This document shows positions 58,498-64,000 of a stretch of DNA of 64,000 nt, piece after piece. The position numbers and the translations under genes were made by a program. The first letter of the stretch is position 1. Every line of letters starts with the position of its first letter. Where the stretch lies: assembly GCF_025420585.1 (NCBI RefSeq), contig NZ_JAOEGB010000003.1:124001-188000 (forward strand), read 5' to 3'. Source of the stretch: Planotetraspora sp. A-T 1434. GTDB taxonomy: Bacteria; Actinomycetota; Actinomycetes; Streptosporangiales; Streptosporangiaceae. The notes under the pieces were generated by a model. That model was not told the DNA's origin and made no database searches. It worked only from the letters and a program-made list of their open reading frames with translations.

Positions 58498-58962
58498 ATG
58501 ACAACGAAGAGCTTCCCGTACAGCGCCTTTCTGCGTGGACCCTCACAAGTGCTGCCCTCGCTTGATGACGCGGACGTCGTTCTGGAGCGGAGGGACGACG
58601 AGGACCTCGTTCTGATGCGGGCCGAGCGCTTCGAAGCCGGTGTCGCCACCTTGCGCATCGCCGCACGTTCCTTGGCCATACTCGCCCGGCGCAACAGTAG
58701 CCTCGCTGAAGAGGTACTCACCGAGGAACTTCCCTGGACCACTTGGCTGCCCCTGACGGAACGGCACGAATGCGTGCGCGACCTGCTCGGACACCTAGTA
58801 GCCGGAGCGGACACCGGCGAGCTCCTGCCCTTCAGTCGAGCGCTCATCTCTTGGCGGTCCACCGCAGTCGTATGGAGTGACCCACAGCTCGCGCGTGAAC
58901 TCCAGGGGCCGTTCCCCGGCGATGGTGCAGAGATTTCACGGCCACTCGGCGAAGACGCATGA
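58498..58962 (+). CDS. Antitoxin-like (Phd/YefM-like) protein
   Basis: 154 residues. N-terminal TTKSFPYSAFLRGPSQVLPSLDDADVVLERRDDEDLVL resembles the Phd-type dimer/DNA-binding module (strand-helix then acidic turn), followed by a helical domain (about 60-140). The upstream palindrome supports autoregulation. A cognate toxin gene is not seen immediately downstream (the next gene is antisense), so it may be an orphan or the toxin is lost. Family placement is tentative. Confidence 0.55.
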   Translation: MTTKSFPYSAFLRGPSQVLPSLDDADVVLERRDDEDLVLMRAERFEAGVATLRIAARSLAILARRNSSLAEEVLTEELPWTTWLPLTERHECVRDLLGHLVAGADTGELLPFSRALISWRSTAVVWSDPQLARELQGPFPGDGAEISRPLGEDA

Positions 58963-59074
58963 CAGGCCGGGGCGCTGATGTGCCACGTCCAAACCCATGG
59001 AGAGTCCATTTCGCCGACCGCCGGGCCGCCGAAGGATGGAGCCAAAATACGCACGCATGCGCCAAAGAGGGCGA

Positions 59075-59950
59075 TCAGGATGGCGAGTTCCCTGAGCCGT
59101 TCCGGGATGCTCGTACATAGACGGCCAGCAGGGGGAAGATCGCCGCCAGGAGAGACGGCCAGCTCACCAGGCTGAGGGCAGACTCGGAGCAGTCGGGTGC
59201 GTAGCAGGTGAAACCAGTCGGCCCGCCGACCGCAGCGAAGCCGAGCAGAAATCCCACGCCCAAGAGACCGCCCAGGCGGCCCAGCCATCCCTTGGTGAGG
59301 ACAGTGGAAGCCATGGCCAGCGCGACCACCGCGAGCGGAAGACCTGTCGCCTCCGCGTCGAAGGCCCACGCCCCCAAACCATCCCAGAATGATGAGGGAT
59401 AGTCGGCGGAAGATCCGGAAATGCCGCCGCTGTCAACCAGCAGCACGTAGCCGAAGTCCACCGTCGTCCAGGCCGCGACGACAGCCGCGCCCCAGAGGGC
59501 CGCCACCCTCCACCCGGCTCCCGGGGACGGCGATGAGCCCGCCATGATCAGAAGTGCCGCGGCCAGGACATAGCACGCGATCAGCGACCAGGGAAGGACG
59601 GCAGGGAGAGCCTCCCTGGCGCACGCCTCGTGGTCAAGCCCGCCGACCACCAGGACCAGCCTCATCAACAGCACGGCGCAGATGGATATGACGCCCATGA
59701 ATGTTGTCCAGCGTGATCCGTACAGCAGGAGGCCCGCAAGGACAACAGGCAGGAGAAGGCTGCCCCATAACACGATCTCCCGCGACACCATCTCGACGTC
59801 GGACATATAGCTTGCGGCGAAGCAGGACCAGTTCGCCCTCACTCTGCCAACACCGAAGGCGTAAAGGACGGTCGGCACCGAGGCGGCCAAGATCGCACCA
59901 AAACGCAGCGCCGCCGTGACCGGGGGGCGTTTCTTTGCCGCCTGAAGCAT
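59075..59950 (-). CDS. Hypothetical multi-pass membrane protein
   Basis: 291 residues, about seven hydrophobic segments (about 17-33, 58-76, 83-103, 118-137, 150-170, 205-222, 232-250). Contains SGGISGSSADYPSS, repeated as a fragment at 57.3 kb. No family recognised. Confidence 0.7.
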   Translation of the reverse strand: MLQAAKKRPPVTAALRFGAILAASVPTVLYAFGVGRVRANWSCFAASYMSDVEMVSREIVLWGSLLLPVVLAGLLLYGSRWTTFMGVISICAVLLMRLVLVVGGLDHEACAREALPAVLPWSLIACYVLAAALLIMAGSSPSPGAGWRVAALWGAAVVAAWTTVDFGYVLLVDSGGISGSSADYPSSFWDGLGAWAFDAEATGLPLAVVALAMASTVLTKGWLGRLGGLLGVGFLLGFAAVGGPTGFTCYAPDCSESALSLVSWPSLLAAIFPLLAVYVRASRNGSGNSPS

Positions 59951-59998
59951 GCTGGTTTCCCTCGTCGCTCCCGAAAAAGATCAGTTTGAGCAACGGTA

Positions 59999-60217
59999 AT
60001 GGAGAGTCTTCACACCTTCGAGATGCGGCGCCGATCAATCGAATATCCGCGACCGGAGACTCCCGAGATCGGTTCCGAGGATGTCGCACGAGACCTGGAC
60101 AAAGCGGAAGCCTTCGTCGCGCTCGCAACCAAAGCCCTCGATCATGAGCCCCTACCGATCGCACCGCTCTGCGGGCCGGCCGGTTCACCGCGCCCTGCCG
60201 GCATGAGGACAAGGTAA
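59999..60217 (+). CDS. Possible small hypothetical protein
   Basis: 72-codon frame (MESLHTFEMRR...) with an acidic helix-forming middle (EIGSEDVARDLDKAEAFVALATKAL). No good ribosome site, and its end overlaps the convergent response regulator stop. Coding status uncertain. Confidence 0.25.
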   Translation: MESLHTFEMRRRSIEYPRPETPEIGSEDVARDLDKAEAFVALATKALDHEPLPIAPLCGPAGSPRPAGMRTR

Positions 60218-60904
60218 CTCTGTTGGCCGGTCCGGGGTGACAAGGCCGCTTTCATAGGCGTAGACGACGGCTTGGGCGCGGCCGTTCACGTCGAGTTTGG
60301 CCAGGATTCGATTGAGGTGCGTTTTCACAGTCGCCTCGGCCAGGCGCAGGTGCTGGGCGATTTCGGCGTTCGACAGGCCGCGCGCCACGTGCAGGAGCAC
60401 CTCCTGCTCCCGCGTCGTGAGACCGTGCGGGCCCGGCTTGGTGGTGTCGGTGGGAAGGTGTACGGCGAAGCGTTCCAGGAGGCGCCGGGTGGTGGTAGGT
60501 GCGACCACGGCACCGCCCGCGTGCACCGATCTGATGGCGCTGAACAGATCCGCCGCGGGCACGTCCTTGAGCAGGAAGCCCGACGCGCCTGCCCTGATCG
60601 CGGCGAAGGCGTACTCGTCCAGGTCGAACGTCGTGAGGATGAGCACCTTGGGCGTCGCGGCCGCGGCGTCCGCGCGGATGAGCCTGGTCGCCTCGAGACC
60701 GTTCATGCGGGTCATCCGCACGTCCATGAGCACCACGTCGGCCTCGATCGCGTGGAGGACCTCGATCGCCTGCGCGCCGTCCGCGGCCTCCCCGACCAGC
60801 TCCATGTCCGGCTGGGAGCGCAGGACCAGCCGGAACCCGGCCCGCACGAGCTCGTGGTCGTCCACCAGCAGGAGCCGAATCCGCTGGGCGTTACCCGTAT
60901 TCAT
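60185..60904 (-). CDS. NarL/LuxR-family response regulator
   Basis: 239 residues. Receiver with phospho-acceptor Asp61 (VVLMDVRM), acidic DD at 15-16 and Lys in FLLKD; LuxR-type HTH at the C-terminus (LTTREQEVLLHVARGLSNAEIAQHLRLAEATVKTHL). Start overlaps the histidine kinase stop by 4 nt. Tail ends CPHAGRAR. Confidence 0.93.
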   Translation of the reverse strand: MNTGNAQRIRLLLVDDHELVRAGFRLVLRSQPDMELVGEAADGAQAIEVLHAIEADVVLMDVRMTRMNGLEATRLIRADAAAATPKVLILTTFDLDEYAFAAIRAGASGFLLKDVPAADLFSAIRSVHAGGAVVAPTTTRRLLERFAVHLPTDTTKPGPHGLTTREQEVLLHVARGLSNAEIAQHLRLAEATVKTHLNRILAKLDVNGRAQAVVYAYESGLVTPDRPTELPCPHAGRAR

Positions 60905-62070
60905 TCCTCATGGCCGACGGGCATGCGGACGGACACGTGGAAGCCGCCGCCGATCCGGGGCGCGGCCTGGAGGGTCCCGCCGTAGAGCGCCGCCCTCTCG
61001 CGCATGCCGGCCAGCCCATGGCCACCTACGACCTGAAGCGCGGGCGCCCCCTGGCCGTCGTCGGCGATCTCGAGTTTGATCTCGTCGTGGCCGAATGCGA
61101 CTTCGACGCTGGCTCGAGTGCCGGGCCCGCCGTGCTTGAGGGTGTTCGTCAGCGCCTCCTGGACAATCCGGTAGATCACCAGTTGCTGTCCTTCGGGCAG
61201 CGGTGGGGATGTTCCGTGCACGGTGAACTCGGTCGGCAGCCCGGACGCGCGGGTCTGTTCGACGAGCTCGCCAAGCCGTGCCAGCCCCGGCTGGGGGGAG
61301 TGCGGCTCCTGGGCGCCGGTCTCCTCGCGCAGGACGCCCACGAGCCGCCGCATCTCGGCGAGCGCCCGGCGGGCCGTCGTCGAGATGGTCTGCAAGGCCT
61401 GTGCGGCAAGTTCGGGCTCGCTGTGGATGGCGTATCCGGCGCCGTCCGCATGCAGGACAATCACGCTCACGTTGTGCGCGACCACATCGTGCAGCTCGCG
61501 GGCGATGCGCACCCGCTCGGCCGCAGCCGTGATGAGGGCCTCCTGGCCGCGCTCTCTTTCCGCCTGTTTCGCCCGTTCTACCAGGCTATGGACGTAGCGG
61601 CGGCGGGTGTTGGCGTAGATCCCAGCGATCCAGATGGCGATCACGAAGACGGAGAAGGCGGCGTACTCCTTGGCCAGCACGGACCCGGATCCGTTGGGCC
61701 GGAGCACCAACAGCGCGATGCCGAGCTCGGCGATCGCTCCGGCGACTGTCGCCCAGCGAAGCCGGCAGTGTGCGGCTACGCCGTACATCGCGACCAGCAC
61801 CGCGCTGTTGGCGGCGAGCAGGCCGAAGCCCGCCACCCACTGGATGAAGCTCACCAGCGCCGCGATCGCGAAGACCGTGAGAGGGTGGCGCCGCCGCCAC
61901 AACAGCGGGATCAGCAGCGCCGCGTGCAGGGCCGGCGTGACCCACGGGCCGCCCGTGCGCGATCCCGGCGCGCTGAAGTACCTCACCTGGATCAGGCAGC
62001 ACAGCACGAGCGGCGCGATGACGAGAGTGTCCTGGTGGCTGGCCATCCAGGCGCGTGATCTGGCGAACAC
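60901..62070 (-). CDS. Sensor histidine kinase (HPK7 type)
   Basis: 389 residues. Up to five membrane helices in the first 150 residues, short coiled coil, HisKA_3 with His194 (ARELHDVVAHNVS) and an ATPase domain with N-box VQEALTNTLKHGG and DDGQG. Partner of the coupled response regulator. Typical of actinobacterial envelope-stress or antibiotic-sensing systems; signal unknown. Confidence 0.92.
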   Translation of the reverse strand: MFARSRAWMASHQDTLVIAPLVLCCLIQVRYFSAPGSRTGGPWVTPALHAALLIPLLWRRRHPLTVFAIAALVSFIQWVAGFGLLAANSAVLVAMYGVAAHCRLRWATVAGAIAELGIALLVLRPNGSGSVLAKEYAAFSVFVIAIWIAGIYANTRRRYVHSLVERAKQAERERGQEALITAAAERVRIARELHDVVAHNVSVIVLHADGAGYAIHSEPELAAQALQTISTTARRALAEMRRLVGVLREETGAQEPHSPQPGLARLGELVEQTRASGLPTEFTVHGTSPPLPEGQQLVIYRIVQEALTNTLKHGGPGTRASVEVAFGHDEIKLEIADDGQGAPALQVVGGHGLAGMRERAALYGGTLQAAPRIGGGFHVSVRMPVGHEE

Positions 62071-62157
62071 GGATTCGACGATAGGAGTCAGCCCTTTGTC
62101 CAGGTTCCCCCTGAAGGCGGAGATTCCCGTGCAACCCAGGTTGCAGTGCTCTCGTGC

Positions 62158-63220
62158 TCATGGGATGAGTTTGACCTCGGGATAGGTCTGGCTGGTGCCG
62201 TCCAAGATGCGGCTGTGCCGTCCCCGCAGGTGCAGATTGAAGAAGGCGGTGAGGTAGGCCCGCTGAGCGGCGATCGAGCGTTCGGGCTTGATCGTCCCGA
62301 TCATGTCGGGTACGGGGACGTTCGGCAGTCTCCCCGCGAGCTGGGGGAAGATCGCCTGAAGATCGAAGAAGGAGGAGTGTTGCGCTCCCGTGAAGCGCGC
62401 CTCACGCTTCCAGCCGCTCGAGTTGTCCCAGAAGGACTTCCAGGTGGGCTCGCTGTCTCGGGTGGTCGTCTCCCCCGCCACCTGCAGGAACGGCTTGGCG
62501 ACACCGCTTTGGGCAACCGGGCCCAGCATGATGCCGTCGAGGTTCGCTCCCGCGTCAACGCGCCCGTCATCATGCACGAGCTGGGCGGCTGTGGCCCCAC
62601 CCATGGAGTGGCCGAACGTTCCGATGTGGGACAGGTCCAGGGAGCCGCGCAGCCCGGCCGGCAGCGGCGTGTCTTCCGCGTCGGGGTTGCGCCCGCAGTC
62701 CAGGGCCGCCAGCTCATCCAGGACGAACCTTAGGTCCGCGACCCGCGCCGCCAGCAAGACCTTGAAGACCTTCGCCTGCTCCTCCTCGGTCCGTATCGGC
62801 GGTAGCTTGGCACCTTCCACCCGGCCGCCGGGGAACTCCACCTGATCCGGCTCGTAGGTGTGGTCGACGGTGACGACGGCGTAGCCGCGGCTGGCCAGCT
62901 CCTCGACCAGGACGGTGCTGAGCGTACGCGGAGCCTGGAAACCCCGGCGAGAACAGGATCACTGGCAGGGCACCTGCACTTCGGTCGACCGGTGCGCCGC
63001 TCCGGGCGTGCGTCTTCGTCGATGCCCAATCCACCTCGCCCGGCTTGATGCCGAGATCGGCGGCCGTGTCCTTGTCGAAGTCAGCCGCGGCCTGGGGCGG
63101 CATCTGGGGCACCAGCGGCAGGTTGCCCGAGCTACGGGCCGCGGGCTGAAGAAGCGTTAGACCATGCGGAGGCGGTGCCTGCGTGGCGCTACGGCAGGCA
63201 GTGGCCCGCGCCCCGCACAT
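62158..63220 (-). pseudogene. Frameshifted alpha/beta hydrolase
   Basis: The C-terminal part reads EFPGGRVEGAKLPPI...GHSMGGATAAQLVHD...FTGAQHSSFFDLQAI, a lipase/PAF-acetylhydrolase-like fold with nucleophile GHSMGG and His in AQHSSF. The N-terminal part (THARSGAPVDRSAGALPVILFSPGF) is in another frame; removing one C from TTTCCAGG near 62944 joins them into ILFSPGF...LSTVLVEELASRGYAVVTVDHTYEPDQVEFP. The expected signal/early strand before residue 1 is also missing. Probable pseudogene, or a single-base sequencing error. Confidence 0.75.
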
Positions 63221-63424
63221 GTCCCTCGAGGACCGAACGCCGGCACGCTCACCGTCATGGTGCTCTGCGCCGGACCTGCGACGACACGTCGATGACGTGG
63301 AACGGGGCCTGCGCCGGCATCGCCCGGCGGCGATCCAGACGGACAGGTCTCAATGGACCACCCCCGCCAGATCAAAGAACGACATAACGGCATTTTGCGG
63401 CTCGTCGACATTAGATTCTCGTCC

Positions 63425-64000
63425 ATGGCTGAGGAATCCCGGTGGCGGCGGCGCGTCGCGTGCACGGTGGCGGTGGTGGCCGTCTTCGGCGTGGTCGCGG
63501 TGGGAGGCGCCGGGTGGTACTACTCGGGGCTGGTCCTCGATCCCGTGCACGCCTCGGACTACCCGCTCGAGGTGATGGCCTTCAATGGGGACGAGGTCAC
63601 GCTCAAGGGCGGCTCGGATACGGCCACACCCGGGACCTACGGCTTGACCTGGGCGAACGGCAACGCCCTGCTGGGCCCCACCGTCACGACCGGCTCCGGG
63701 ACGGTGACCCGCAAGGTCCAGAAGGTCCTCAGAGGAGAGCTTCGCCCAGGGGTCCGCGCGTACCTCGACCGATGGTTGTGGGGCGACGGGAAGCCGTCCG
63801 CCGCCGGCGTGCCGTACACAGATGTGAAAGTCCCCTCCCCGCTCGGCGGCTTTCCCGCGTGGCGGACGGAGGGCACCTCTCCGACCTGGGTGATCGCCGT
63901 CCACGGGCGGAACGCGAACCCGGCCGAGGCGCTCCGCGTGCTGCCGACCTTCCACAGGCTGGGGATGCCGATGCTCGGCATCACCTACCGCAACGACGAG
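63425..64000 (+). CDS. Alpha/beta hydrolase, N-terminal part
   Basis: 192 codons from ATG 63425 to the window end, no stop. N-terminal membrane anchor (about 10-30), then a beta-rich segment and WVIAVHGRNANPAEALRVLPTFHRLGMPMLGITYRND, the early alpha/beta-hydrolase strands with HG oxyanion region. Nucleophile lies beyond the window. Divergent from the broken hydrolase. Confidence 0.8.
   Translation, partial: MAEESRWRRRVACTVAVVAVFGVVAVGGAGWYYSGLVLDPVHASDYPLEVMAFNGDEVTLKGGSDTATPGTYGLTWANGNALLGPTVTTGSGTVTRKVQKVLRGELRPGVRAYLDRWLWGDGKPSAAGVPYTDVKVPSPLGGFPAWRTEGTSPTWVIAVHGRNANPAEALRVLPTFHRLGMPMLGITYRNDE

Overview
This window is a high-GC stretch from the core chromosome of an actinomycete. The evidence is a Streptomyces-like gene order (ppa, dacB, tilS, hpt, ftsH, folE, folP, folB, folK, panC, nadB/nadC, coaX, lysS, lsr2, clpC), Lsr2, the radA-disA pair, an actinobacterial c-di-AMP riboswitch and a SAM-IV riboswitch. 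A filamentous Streptosporangiales-type organism fits best. I cannot name the genus from sequence alone.

Layout. 0-10 kb: accessory and regulatory genes (a class II Fic protein, a CsoR-type repressor, a glycosyltransferase pair, a large membrane Fe-S reductase, a TetR regulator, two methyltransferases and a TIM-barrel protein). 10-16 kb: a MerR-thioredoxin operon, then DNA-integrity genes radA, disA and mutY, then an EboE-like protein. 16-25 kb: clpC, lsr2, two RDD membrane proteins (one with a long YGQ-rich disordered tail), an ArgA-type acetyltransferase, and a c-di-AMP riboswitch controlling an NlpC/P60 cell-wall hydrolase. 25-34 kb: class II and class I lysyl-tRNA synthetases side by side, coaX, a fused nadB-nadC, panC and a DUF2520 protein. 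34-39 kb: a MidA-type methyltransferase, a P450, a SAM-IV-controlled class V aminotransferase/desulfurase and nuoD2. 39-51 kb: the folate cluster, ftsH, hpt, tilS, a zinc metalloprotease, dacB, ppa and a second NlpC/P60 protein. 51-55 kb: a membrane-tethered sigma factor with a His-rich outer tail, a reductase and a lipoprotein. 55-64 kb: an ABC-F protein followed by a worn region with partial duplicates, an antitoxin-like gene with a palindromic operator, a two-component system, a frameshifted hydrolase and the start of another hydrolase.

How parts connect. DisA makes c-di-AMP, and the riboswitch at about 23.4-23.6 kb would sense it and set expression of a peptidoglycan hydrolase. The MidA-like methyltransferase lies close to NuoD2, the homologue of the complex I subunit that mitochondrial MidA methylates, and the target arginine is conserved here. 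Folate and pantothenate/NAD genes form tightly overlapping minus-strand operons.

Most unusual features: (1) an intergenic repeat family built on GTGATCATGCA, found at four gene ends, supplying the stop codons of mutY and panC and forming a 66-bp near-perfect palindrome at one site; (2) a single-chain sigma factor / zinc-finger anti-sigma / membrane protein ending outside the cell in a 36-residue His-Asp-Glu repeat; (3) the NadB-NadC fusion; (4) two unrelated LysRS classes in tandem.
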